Assembly: GCA_039921525.1 (NCBI GenBank)
Contig: JBDSBP010000403.1
Coordinates: 1-19,220 of the forward strand
Reading direction: 5' to 3'
Length of the DNA: 19,220 nucleotides
From: JADCRZ01 sp039921525
Lineage (GTDB): Bacteria; Bacteroidota; Bacteroidia; Chitinophagales; Chitinophagaceae
The notes under the pieces are model-generated. The model had not been told where the DNA came from and ran no database searches. It worked only from the letters and a program-made list of their open reading frames with translations. Positions 1 to 8,547 of this stretch are shown here, in pieces. How positions within the stretch are numbered: position 1 is the first letter of the stretch; every line of letters starts with the position of its first letter. Position numbers and translations under genes: made by a program.

Positions 1-1920
1 CAGAATAATTATTTTAACGCAGATGGTGGTGGCGGTGTGCCTTTTACAACCATGGTGATGCCACCAACACAGGGACCATATGATGCCAACGGTAAGTACA
101 CCGTTTTTACAGGTGTGCCCTGGGGACAAACTAACCCATATGGTATTTCTAAAGAAGAGCACAGGTTTAATCCATCGTTACGGCTTATCGGCAATGCCAC
201 TGTAACGTATGCGATAGTAAACGGTCTTAAATTAAGACTTAGCGCTGGTGTAGATAATAGCTGGAGCAGAACAGACTATTATGCACCCAGTACCCTGAGC
301 CTGTACGTTAATGGAGGTGCGTTTGAAAACTATAGCAATACTTCCACTATTGTTAATGAAAACCTGCTGAACTATAACAGAACTTTTAATAAACACATTA
401 TAGATGCGGTCGGTGGTATAACTTACCAGGCCAGTAAATCGCAAAACCTCAATAGTGGCACGGCCACGGGATTCCTGACAGATATCTACCAGAATAATAA
501 TATTAATGCATCCACCGTTAAAGCAGTTCCGGGCACGGGTTATAATGACAATAAACTGGTTTCTTATTTGGGCAGGGTGAACTATACTTACTCACGCAAA
601 TACCTCCTCACACTTACCGGCAGGTATGATGGCTCATCAAGGTTTAGTGAAAATCATAAATATGGCTTTTTCCCTTCAGGGGCTGTTGGATGGAGAGTGT
701 CGGAAGAGTCTTTTATGCAGCCTATCAGAGCGATTTCCAACCTGAAACTGCGGGCGAGTTATGGCTTATCAGGCAACCAGGCAATTGGTAATTACCAGAC
801 CCTGGGACAGTTGTCCAATCAAAATATCACCTTGAACAATGCACCTGTTACAGGATATTACTTAAGTCGCCTTGAAAACAAAAATCTTAAATGGGAAACA
901 ACCAAACAGCTGGATATCGGTATTGATATGGGGTTTTTCAACGAAAGATTGACGCTTGCTGCGGATTATTATGATAAGAAAACATCAGACCTATTGCTGA
1001 ATGTAACCCTGCCTACCTCGTCAGGATTTTCAACCGTTTTGCAGAACGTGGGCGCAGTAGGTAATAAAGGATATGAATTTCAACTAACCGGTAGAATTCT
1101 TACCGGCAACAGCCTGCAATGGACTTCGATAGGTACTTTTTCACACAACAAAACAAAGATACTTGACCTTGGTAAAGATGCACAGGGTAATCCTATCACC
1201 TATAAAGAAGTAGGCACCGGCGGTAACTGGTTCCCCATGATCCTTGGCCAGTCTATGCAGCAGCTTTTTGGTTACAAAGTGTTAGGCGTTTACCAGTCAG
1301 ACGCTGAAGCAGTAACAAATGGCGAGCCGACCAAAAAAGCGGGAGACTATAAATTTCAAACTACACCCGGCAATATATTGGCTAACGATAACAGGGTTAT
1401 CCTCTCACACTTTGAGCCAAAATTCACCTTCGGATTTAATAATAATTTTTCTTACAATAACCTGAGCCTGTCATTTTTAATTGTAGGGTCTTATGGTAAT
1501 GACATTGCCAACGAATTCCGTAAATACAATATCACTCTCAATGGTAAATGGACCCCCACAAAAGAAGCTTATAACAACCGGTATATCGCGGGCAAAGGAG
1601 CCAATATGTTCGACAGGCCGCAGTTTGATAATAGTGGCAGTGCTATCAGGGATTATGCCAATAGCCTGTGGAAAGAAAATGGGTCTTACTTAAGGTTTAG
1701 GGATATTACCCTGGCATACGATTTTACACCTTCGTTTTTAAAGTCGATTAAAATATCATCGTTACAGGTATATGTCAGCGCGCAGAATTATATCACCCTA
1801 ACCAAATACTCCGGTTATGATCCTGAAGCGTCCTGGCAGTCGGCTACTATTAATGGATGGGACCGTGGTAACTATCCCGGCACGAAGGGAATTACAGGTG
1901 GTTTAAAAGTTAATTTTTAG
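1..1920 (+). CDS. SusC-like TonB-dependent outer-membrane transporter, 5'-truncated
   Basis: This is the C-terminal 639 residues of a SusC/RagA-family TonB-dependent receptor, which imports oligosaccharides across the outer membrane together with its SusD lid. The frame is open from base 1 with no in-frame stop before it, so the gene begins outside the window; the internal ATG at 37 is not its start. What is present is beta-barrel sequence rich in alternating hydrophobic and aromatic strands (for example the YLLTLTGRYDGSSRF stretch) and the family-typical end, with GYDPEASW about 35 residues from the C-terminus and a final strand ending in LKVNF. The N-terminal signal peptide, carboxypeptidase-like domain and plug lie upstream. 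The SusD gene follows 18 bp after the stop, as is usual for this pair. Family assignment is firm; substrate is not readable. Confidence 0.93.
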   Translation, partial: QNNYFNADGGGGVPFTTMVMPPTQGPYDANGKYTVFTGVPWGQTNPYGISKEEHRFNPSLRLIGNATVTYAIVNGLKLRLSAGVDNSWSRTDYYAPSTLSLYVNGGAFENYSNTSTIVNENLLNYNRTFNKHIIDAVGGITYQASKSQNLNSGTATGFLTDIYQNNNINASTVKAVPGTGYNDNKLVSYLGRVNYTYSRKYLLTLTGRYDGSSRFSENHKYGFFPSGAVGWRVSEESFMQPIRAISNLKLRASYGLSGNQAIGNYQTLGQLSNQNITLNNAPVTGYYLSRLENKNLKWETTKQLDIGIDMGFFNERLTLAADYYDKKTSDLLLNVTLPTSSGFSTVLQNVGAVGNKGYEFQLTGRILTGNSLQWTSIGTFSHNKTKILDLGKDAQGNPITYKEVGTGGNWFPMILGQSMQQLFGYKVLGVYQSDAEAVTNGEPTKKAGDYKFQTTPGNILANDNRVILSHFEPKFTFGFNNNFSYNNLSLSFLIVGSYGNDIANEFRKYNITLNGKWTPTKEAYNNRYIAGKGANMFDRPQFDNSGSAIRDYANSLWKENGSYLRFRDITLAYDFTPSFLKSIKISSLQVYVSAQNYITLTKYSGYDPEASWQSATINGWDRGNYPGTKGITGGLKVNF

Positions 1921-1938
1921 TTGCTAAAAACTTTTTAC

Positions 1939-3393
1939 ATGAAAAAAATATCAATCATCATTATACATTCTCTTATCCTGGTTTTTTTGTTATCAGGATG
2001 TAAGAAAACACTGGAAGAAAAACCAAAGACTTTTGTAAGTCCCGACGCCTTTTTCAACTCACCTGCCAGTTATGACCTTGGCATGGTGGGTGTTTACAGG
2101 GTGGTGCCCTCGACGCTGGGTGGTAACGGCTGGCTTACAAGAGAAAGTTTTAGTGATATCATAGGTCCCGTGTCCGGGGCCTATGAGCAAGGTTTGCCGG
2201 TTTATCAAAATAACCATAAGCCATTTTTTTACAATGTAAGAGATCAGTGGACCAACCATTATTCCATTGTGAAAGATGCTAATTTTATGCTGAAGAAATT
2301 AGACGAGTCCACTATTCTTTCGGCTGCCCAGAAGAGTGCACTCTCCGGGGAGGCTCACTTTCTAAGGGCTTATGCCTATTTTCAACTGGTACAACTTTAT
2401 GGCGATGTGCCATTACGTACCGCTCCATTGGAAGATCTTAGCAACGTTCAAATTTCAAGAACGCCACAGGCAGACGTATACAAACTTATATTGGATGACC
2501 TGACTTTTGCAGAAAGCAACCTGCCAGATAATGCGCCACGACTAGGCCGTGTATATAAATTGGTGGCCACGGCATTACTGGCCAAAGTATATTTAACCAT
2601 GGCAGGCAATCCTTTAAATCAAACGCAGTACTATACTAACGCAAAGGATAAAGCCCTGGCTGTTATCAATTCAGGACGATTCACCTTGCTGGATGATTTC
2701 TCGAAAGTATTTCATAATACAACCTTTACCACGGAAAGTATTTGGGAACAAACCTATCAGCCGGGCATTGGCGGCAACCCCCTGATGGGGAATAGCGCCA
2801 CCGCACCGGGATTTGTTTATATTCTTACACCGGCTACCTGGTTTATAAACAGCTTTGCTGCCGGCGATCAAAGAAAAGTATGGGGCATAAAAGAAAATTA
2901 CACAGTACCCACCGGGGTGCTGCTGCCATTTTTTCAAAAATTTGTTGACCTTACTTACCTGGATGCCGGCAAAGCCGCTTCAGGAGCGGGGATATTGGCT
3001 TATACTGTGCCAATTTTACGACTGGCAGAAATGTATCTTATAGCCGCCGAAGCGGAAAACGAAGCCAATGGTCCAACCGCTATCGCTTATCAAAACATCA
3101 ACAAGATAAGATCGAGAGCAAGAGTAAATAAATCCGATCCCACCAATGTTCCTGATTTGGCAGGCCTTTCAAAGGCCCAGTTCAAAGACGCTGTTTTAAT
3201 GGAACGTAAATGGGAGCTTAGCCTGGAAGGCAGCACGTGGTATGATTTAAAGCGTACCAACACACTAAGCAGGATTCAAACGTTAAGACCTACTACTCTT
3301 GTAACCCCAATTGGTGCGTATAACCAGACCTGGTATATACCTGATGTTGAAATTCAAAATAACAACATAGCGCAGAACCCAATTTATCAATGA
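1939..3393 (+). CDS. SusD/RagB-family starch-binding-like outer-membrane lipoprotein
   Basis: A 484-residue SusD-like glycan-binding lipoprotein, the surface partner of the transporter just upstream. I chose the ATG at 1939 over an in-frame TTG at 1921 because it directly precedes a lipoprotein signal: MKK, a hydrophobic run, then lipobox LSGC with the lipidated Cys at residue 21. The N-terminal part after the Cys (LEEKPKTFVSPDAFFNSP) is the usual SusD opening, followed by a TPR-like helical core including GEAHFLRAYAYFQLVQLYGDVPL, one of the most recognisable family motifs. The C-terminal RagB/SusD part includes LRLAEMYLIAAEAENE, an INKIRSRARV helix and a late WYDLKR motif. Length is a little short for the family (about 500-600) but complete. 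It should form a SusCD complex at the cell surface; ligand unknown. Confidence 0.94.
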   Translation: MKKISIIIIHSLILVFLLSGCKKTLEEKPKTFVSPDAFFNSPASYDLGMVGVYRVVPSTLGGNGWLTRESFSDIIGPVSGAYEQGLPVYQNNHKPFFYNVRDQWTNHYSIVKDANFMLKKLDESTILSAAQKSALSGEAHFLRAYAYFQLVQLYGDVPLRTAPLEDLSNVQISRTPQADVYKLILDDLTFAESNLPDNAPRLGRVYKLVATALLAKVYLTMAGNPLNQTQYYTNAKDKALAVINSGRFTLLDDFSKVFHNTTFTTESIWEQTYQPGIGGNPLMGNSATAPGFVYILTPATWFINSFAAGDQRKVWGIKENYTVPTGVLLPFFQKFVDLTYLDAGKAASGAGILAYTVPILRLAEMYLIAAEAENEANGPTAIAYQNINKIRSRARVNKSDPTNVPDLAGLSKAQFKDAVLMERKWELSLEGSTWYDLKRTNTLSRIQTLRPTTLVTPIGAYNQTWYIPDVEIQNNNIAQNPIYQ

Positions 3394-3434
3394 TATGCAG
3401 TCAGGCATTGGGGCTACGAAGACTCGCCACATCT

Positions 3435-3493
3435 GAATTACGAATTACGAATTACGAATTACGGGGGCTGGTCGTTATTCGTTATTCGTAATT
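3435..3493 (+). repeat. Heptamer-repeat hairpin between susD and the beta-helix gene
   Basis: The left arm is four exact tandem copies of GAATTAC (3435-3462). The right arm has units CGTTATT, CGTTATT and CGTAATT (3473-3493). The 21 nt at 3443-3463 pair with 3473-3493 at 19 of 21 positions, leaving a 9-nt G-rich loop (3464-3472). In RNA this would be a long, AT-rich stem about 50 nt past the susD stop. It could attenuate transcription or protect the susCD 3' end, so that the enzymes downstream are expressed less than the transporter. It could also simply be a dispersed repeat. No T-tract follows, so I do not call it a classical terminator. Confidence 0.75.
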
Positions 3494-3538
3494 ATTTATG
3501 GCGAACCGAAATACATAAATAAGCCTTATATTTTACTT

Positions 3539-5890
3539 ATGACAAGAAGATTTTATTTATCATTTGTACTACTGCATTTCTTTTTTCATGGCAGCACACA
3601 GGTTAGCCTATTCGTTGCCGTTAATGGGAATGATAACAACCCTGGAACATTATCAAGTCCATTAAAAACACTACAGACGGCATTGGGTAAGGTAGGCATG
3701 GCTAAGGAACATTCAGTAAGTATCTTTTTAAGATCAGGTACTTACTACCCGGCGAAAACCATCGGCATCACTCCTGACTTATTGAACAATCACAAGCTTG
3801 AAATATCCGCTTACCAAAATGAAACCGTTATAATCAGTGGTGCGATAAAAATAACTCCGCAATGGCAACCCTACAAAGAAAAAATGTTACAGGCTTCCAT
3901 TGGTAAAGATATTGTTATAGACCAGTTGTTTTGCAATGGCAAACCACAACATATGGCGCGTTATCCTGATTTCGACAGCACTGCCGGTTTCTTAAATGGA
4001 ACGGCCGCAGATGCTATCAGTCCATCGCATGTTAAAAATTGGGCAGATCCAGAAGGCGGCTATGTTCATGCACTGCACCAGGGTGAATGGGGAGGTTTTC
4101 ATTATCGCATTACCGGGAAAACCGATAAGGACAGTTTGTTGCTGGAAGGTGGCTGGCAAAATAACCGACCTGCACCCATGCATAAAAAATATCGGTATGT
4201 AGAAAATATTTTTGAAGAATTAAACGCACTTGGCGAATGGTTTTATAATGCCGGTTCCGGTATGTTGTATTATTATCCGCCCAAAGACATAAATATAAAA
4301 ACGGCATTGTTTGAACGATCTGTATTGGATGATATCATTCAAATAAAAGGAAGTGAAAAACAACCGGTACAAAACGTCACTATTATAGGAATTTCTTTCA
4401 CGGGCACCAACCGTACTTTTATGCTTACGAAAGAACCATTACTGCGTAGCGACTGGACAATCTACCGTGGCGGTGCAATCTTAAGCGAAGGCGCAAAGAA
4501 TGTCCATATCAGCAATTGCTCGTTTAGTTACTTAGGAGGTAATGCTGTTTTTGTAAGTAAGTATAATCGAAATGTTTCAATAGAACATAATTACATTCAT
4601 CATATTGGTGGTAACGCCATTGCTTTCGTGGGAGATACGGCAGCAGTTCGTTCTCCTTCTTTTCGCTACCAGGACTTTGTGCCTATTGCTGAAATGGACA
4701 AAACACCGGGACCTAAAACAAATAATTACCCGGCCGAATGTTCGGCCTACGATAACCTTATTAATTTTATTGGCACTATTGAAAAACAGGTGGCAGGTGT
4801 GCAGATAAGTATGTCGATGGATATCACCGTTAGCCATAATACTATTTATAATGTGCCTCGCTCGGGTATTAATATTGGTGATGGCTGCTGGGGAGGCCAT
4901 ATCATAGAATTTAACGACGTTTTTAATACGGTTTTAGAAACAGGGGATCACGGTGCTTTCAACTCCTGGGGCAGGGATCGTTTCTGGCTGCCTTCCATAA
5001 AAAAGGTTGACTCACTTGTTGAAAAATATCCCGAACTTCCATTGCTGGATGTAATCAAACCTATAACGCTACGCAATAACCGCTTTTATTGTGCCCATGG
5101 CTGGGACATTGATCTGGACGATGGCAGCAGCAATTATCATATTTATAATAACCTCTGCCTTAACGGGGGCCTTAAACTTCGTGAGGGCTATTATCGAATA
5201 GTGGAAAATAACATTATAGTAAACAACACTTTTCATCCTCATGTATGGTTTGCAAAAAGCAAGGATGTTTTCGCGCACAATATTGTAACGTCTGACTATG
5301 CGCCCATACAAATACCTATATGGGGCAAACAGGTAGATAGTAATTTTTTTATACAGAAGTCGGCGCTCGGGTCAGCACAGAAAAACAAAACGGATCTCAA
5401 CAGTCTCCAGGGCAACCCTGAATTTGTGAATGATGGTACGGGTAATTTTAATGTTAAGCCAACATCAAAGGCCCTGGCTATTGGGTTCAGGAATTTCCCC
5501 ATGAATGAATTTGGCGTGGTAAGCGCTTCCTTAAAACAAAAATCATCTAAGCCCACGATAACCGGAATAAGAACGTTGGGGCCCGAGAAGAAAGGAGCCA
5601 CTACAGAATGGCTGGGAGCCAAAATTAAAAATGTGGAAACGCTGGGTGAGCAATCTGCTTCCGGCCTGCCTGATAAAATGGGCGTATTGATGGTAGAGGT
5701 TGTTCAAGGTACCCTGGCAGAAAAAAATGGGCTGGTACCAGGCGATGTTATTCGCAAGATCAATGGCAAATCGGTGTCAAACGTTGCGGAGATGTTGAAC
5801 AGTCTGCAGGTGATTATGTGGCAGGGTGGTGCGCAAGCTACTATTTTACATAACCAGCAGCTGAAAGATGTGCGGTTGCGGTTGAAGTAA
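3539..5890 (+). CDS. Secreted right-handed beta-helix protein with C-terminal PDZ domain (GH141-like candidate)
   Basis: A 783-residue exported protein. Residues 1-20 are a signal peptide (MTRRF then hydrophobic). Residues 25-46 carry the FVAVNGNDNNPGT...PLKTLQTAL signature that opens many secreted parallel beta-helix carbohydrate-active proteins. Residues 128-142 (DQLFCNGKPQ...ARYP) and 233-247 (EWFYNAGSGMLYYYP) resemble regions I associate with the beta-helix family GH141, whose characterised members act on fucosylated or xylan substrates. Repeating N-containing beta-helix coils run from about 275 to 600, with a strongly acidic DIDLDDGSSNY motif at 523-533. Residues 690-783 look like a PDZ domain (WLGAKI..., GVLMVEV, GLVPGDVIRKING). 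It follows susD by 145 bp and precedes the fucosidase-like gene by 50 bp, so a role in glycan degradation is inferred. The GH141 call is tentative; the fold and PDZ calls are strong. Confidence 0.82.
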   Translation: MTRRFYLSFVLLHFFFHGSTQVSLFVAVNGNDNNPGTLSSPLKTLQTALGKVGMAKEHSVSIFLRSGTYYPAKTIGITPDLLNNHKLEISAYQNETVIISGAIKITPQWQPYKEKMLQASIGKDIVIDQLFCNGKPQHMARYPDFDSTAGFLNGTAADAISPSHVKNWADPEGGYVHALHQGEWGGFHYRITGKTDKDSLLLEGGWQNNRPAPMHKKYRYVENIFEELNALGEWFYNAGSGMLYYYPPKDINIKTALFERSVLDDIIQIKGSEKQPVQNVTIIGISFTGTNRTFMLTKEPLLRSDWTIYRGGAILSEGAKNVHISNCSFSYLGGNAVFVSKYNRNVSIEHNYIHHIGGNAIAFVGDTAAVRSPSFRYQDFVPIAEMDKTPGPKTNNYPAECSAYDNLINFIGTIEKQVAGVQISMSMDITVSHNTIYNVPRSGINIGDGCWGGHIIEFNDVFNTVLETGDHGAFNSWGRDRFWLPSIKKVDSLVEKYPELPLLDVIKPITLRNNRFYCAHGWDIDLDDGSSNYHIYNNLCLNGGLKLREGYYRIVENNIIVNNTFHPHVWFAKSKDVFAHNIVTSDYAPIQIPIWGKQVDSNFFIQKSALGSAQKNKTDLNSLQGNPEFVNDGTGNFNVKPTSKALAIGFRNFPMNEFGVVSASLKQKSSKPTITGIRTLGPEKKGATTEWLGAKIKNVETLGEQSASGLPDKMGVLMVEVVQGTLAEKNGLVPGDVIRKINGKSVSNVAEMLNSLQVIMWQGGAQATILHNQQLKDVRLRLK

Positions 5891-5906
5891 GCTGTCAGCT
5901 ATCAGC
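5891..5906 (+). repeat. Short heptamer duplication GCTGTCA/GCTATCA
   Basis: Directly after the stop of the beta-helix gene come two near-identical 7-bp units, GCTGTCA and GCTATCA, plus the first two bases of a third. The 7-bp period is the same as in the larger repeat after susD, though the unit sequence differs. It is too short to assign a function and may be chance. Confidence 0.4.
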
Positions 5907-5940
5907 CTCTAGAGTGATGCTAATTTCTAAAAACAGTTCC

Positions 5941-7359
5941 ATGAAAAATATCGTTTCCATTATTCCACTCTTTTTACTATGCCTGTTTACAAATGCCCAA
6001 CAGCCATTAACAGGCCGTAATTCCGTTATAAAAGTGAAAGCTGATGCAATTACGTATCTGTATGGAACGAAGGCTTCCAAATCAACAGGTGATGTATCCC
6101 GGAATAATGGCGACTTCCTGACCTTTTCGGGAACAGCCACCATTGAGTGGGTGATTAATGTTGCGGCTGGAGGTACCTATGAAATTAACTTTACCTATGG
6201 TTTAAAATCTGACAGTTCTGTGAATAACCTGGTGGAGATTGAAACCGGCAAAAATAATATTACTCAAAAAATATATCCCACTTTTGGAGCATTTGGGCAA
6301 GGCTCGTATGAAAGGATATTACTAAAAGAAAAAGTTGAGATGCAGGCCGGCGAGCAACTCTTAGCCTTACGGGTACCCGCTGCACCCGAACGGAAGGTTC
6401 TTAATTTCCGTTGTCTCGAACTCATTCCAATGGCTGCAAAGCAGGCGATTCAATTTGATATGGAAGAAGCTGAAAAATCGAGGGCAAACACGGAGTGGTT
6501 GAACAAAGCCGGCTACGGAGTTATGTTTCACTGGACCTCACAATCTGTTAATAAAGACGGAACTCAAAAGCCTTATGAACTGGCCGTAAAAGAATTTAAC
6601 CTGGGCGCCTTTGTTAATATGGTAACTACTACCGGTGCCGCGTATGTTATTTTTACCATTGGCCACGCAGAGCCATTCTGTCCGGCACCCATAAAAAGCT
6701 GGGAAAACTACCATCCCGGTCATACCACAAAAAGAGACCTGGTCGCTGAAATGGCCGATGCATTATCTGCCAGGGGCATAAAACTTTTATGCTATTTTCC
6801 TACCCATATCATTGCAAAATATAAAAAAGCAACAGAGAAGGAGTTTACTGAAATGAATAAGAATATTATAACGGAATTTGGTGAACGATATGGCAAGAAA
6901 ATAGCCGGGTATTGGTTTGATGGATGGTACCAGTGTTATGAAGAGTATCCTGGTTTTTCTTTTAAAGACTTTTTTAAAATTTGCAAAGCCGGCAATCCTG
7001 ATCGGATTGTAGCACTTAACTCCTGGATATACCCTCCTGTTACCGAATGGCAGGAATATTGGGCCGGTGAAACCGCTAGCCCTGTAGAACTACCGGTGGC
7101 GGGTACCCTTAAACGAGGGCCGGGCAAAGGTTTAAGATACCAGGCCCTTTTAATTATGGAGCCTTACTGGGTGCAGGAGAAAGCCGATATACCCGACCCA
7201 CGTTTTACCTCAGATAAATTAAGCGAATATATTTTGAATTGTAAGAAGAACGGGGGAGCGGTCACCATTAATATGGGCATTTACCAGGATGGAACAGTTG
7301 GAACGAAGGCGTTGGAAGTTATGAAGGAAGTTCGTAAGCGTGTTGGTAGTGATCGATGA
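5941..7359 (+). CDS. Secreted GH29-like alpha-L-fucosidase family protein with N-terminal beta-sandwich
   Basis: A 472-residue exported protein, counted from the ATG at 5941, which directly precedes a good signal peptide (MKNIVSIIPLFLLCLFTNAQ). In-frame GTG and ATG codons at 5914 and 5917 would add a polar leader and are less likely. Residues about 25-165 look like a beta-sandwich, carbohydrate-binding-module-like domain (TIEWVINVAAGGTYEINF). Residues about 180-465 resemble the GH29 (beta/alpha)8 barrel: GYGVMFHWTSQS near 190, FVNMVTTTGAAYVIFTIGH near 225-242, and GYWFDGWY with Asp327 at the place of the GH29 nucleophile. GH29 enzymes remove alpha-L-fucose with retention of configuration. The order of domains is the reverse of many GH29 enzymes, whose sandwich is C-terminal. 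I cannot place the acid/base residue, so activity is inferred. It sits 50 bp after the beta-helix gene, probably co-transcribed. Confidence 0.82.
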   Translation: MKNIVSIIPLFLLCLFTNAQQPLTGRNSVIKVKADAITYLYGTKASKSTGDVSRNNGDFLTFSGTATIEWVINVAAGGTYEINFTYGLKSDSSVNNLVEIETGKNNITQKIYPTFGAFGQGSYERILLKEKVEMQAGEQLLALRVPAAPERKVLNFRCLELIPMAAKQAIQFDMEEAEKSRANTEWLNKAGYGVMFHWTSQSVNKDGTQKPYELAVKEFNLGAFVNMVTTTGAAYVIFTIGHAEPFCPAPIKSWENYHPGHTTKRDLVAEMADALSARGIKLLCYFPTHIIAKYKKATEKEFTEMNKNIITEFGERYGKKIAGYWFDGWYQCYEEYPGFSFKDFFKICKAGNPDRIVALNSWIYPPVTEWQEYWAGETASPVELPVAGTLKRGPGKGLRYQALLIMEPYWVQEKADIPDPRFTSDKLSEYILNCKKNGGAVTINMGIYQDGTVGTKALEVMKEVRKRVGSDR

Positions 7360-7522
7360 AGATGCATGCAGGTATTGGCTATCGGCCGTAAGCCCTGGTA
7401 ACATCTGTTACACTGATGACAAACCAGCATTGTTCTGCCTGAACGACCTCTCAGCCAGGCGGAGATTGCAAATGTTTAAAAGAATATCGGTTTTAATCGT
7501 CTCCCCTTCATGCGAATTAAAT

Positions 7523-8431
7523 TCAAAATTCTTCCAAAATTATTTTCTTACTTACCGTAATACCAGCTGTTGTTCCCATTGCTACTGCATTGGCAACTGT
7601 ACGCATACGCGTCGCATTATCGCCACAGGCAAAAACTCCATCAACGGTTGTTTCCTGGAAAGGGTCTGCCTTAATATATCCATCGTTCGTTAATTCACAT
7701 CCTAACGATTCCGGAATTTTACAATGTTGTTCGAAAGATACAGGTGCATATAAAGCCTTGATAGAAGATTTGATTCCGTCGCGGAAGATAATATTTGTAA
7801 GGTATCCATTTATGTGTTCTAATCTTTCAACGTGTTTTTCTTCTACTTTAATATGGTGTTTTTCGAGTTTCGCAGTTTGCTCAGCCGTTAAAGTAACAGT
7901 TCCGTTGGTAAACAAGGTTAAATCATTGGTCCAGTTTGAAATGAGCCTGGCTAATTCAAAACCAGACTCCCCGTTGCCCAGGATGCCTGTTTTTTCATGT
8001 CGAACTTCATATCCATGACAGTAAGGACAGTGAAGAACGGAGATACCCCAACATGCTTCAAATCCGTCAATGCCAGGCATAATATCTTTTATGCCTGTTG
8101 CAAAAATTAATTTCTTTGCGGTGAATGATTCACCTGAAGCTACCTGGATTTGAAATCCATTTTTGTTTTTAACACCGCTTGTTGCTAAACCATCAAAGAA
8201 CTTTACCGTTTCATAATTCTTAACCTGCAGCTTTGCTGATGCAGCAATTTCTGTTGGCGTGTCGCCGTCATGTGTTATGAAGTTGTGTGAATAAGGTGTT
8301 TGCCTGTTACATGGTTTGCCGCCATCAATTATTAAAACTTTTCTCAAGGCTCTACCAAGAGCCATGCCAGCTGCAAGGCCTGAATAACTACCTCCAACTA
8401 TTATTACATCAAAAGTATTATTGTGTGTCAT
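7523..8431 (-). CDS. Thioredoxin-reductase-like FAD-dependent oxidoreductase with CPYC motif
   Basis: A 302-residue flavoprotein of the thioredoxin-reductase fold. The N-terminal FAD dinucleotide-binding motif is at residues 8-20 (VIIVGGSYSGLAA), the redox-active pair is C135-P-Y-C138 followed by HGYE, and the C-terminal FAD motif GVFACGDN is at 265-272. The second Rossmann motif is present but altered (GNGESGFELA, 152-161), and the HRRxxxR motif that binds the NADPH 2'-phosphate in true thioredoxin reductases is not visible. CxxC followed by HGYE is also seen in thiol/dithiol oxidases of the GliT type. A flavin disulfide oxidoreductase is therefore certain in outline, while NADPH-linked thioredoxin reduction is doubtful. 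It is convergent with the fucosidase gene; the two-TM gene lies 116 bp upstream on the same strand. Confidence 0.88.
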   Translation of the reverse strand: MTHNNTFDVIIVGGSYSGLAAGMALGRALRKVLIIDGGKPCNRQTPYSHNFITHDGDTPTEIAASAKLQVKNYETVKFFDGLATSGVKNKNGFQIQVASGESFTAKKLIFATGIKDIMPGIDGFEACWGISVLHCPYCHGYEVRHEKTGILGNGESGFELARLISNWTNDLTLFTNGTVTLTAEQTAKLEKHHIKVEEKHVERLEHINGYLTNIIFRDGIKSSIKALYAPVSFEQHCKIPESLGCELTNDGYIKADPFQETTVDGVFACGDNATRMRTVANAVAMGTTAGITVSKKIILEEF

Positions 8432-8547
8432 CGTATTATATTTTTAAATTTCTTATAAGGAAACCGTAAAAATGGAAGCTTCTGCTTCTCTGCTTGGCAT
8501 AATAAATTTACCTCAATACATCAGTTATAAATACTTAAAGAATTTAG

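Noticed and set aside
1921..1938. Upstream TTG start adding six residues to the SusD-like protein.
   Set aside because: The ATG at 1939 gives a standard lipoprotein signal; the extension would place a polar/aromatic leader before it.
7360..7522. Possible terminator between the convergent fucosidase-like and flavoprotein genes.
   Set aside because: Only weak stems are seen (a 5-bp GCCTG/CAGGC with a 14-nt loop and a 6-bp AT stem); no convincing hairpin with a T-tract.
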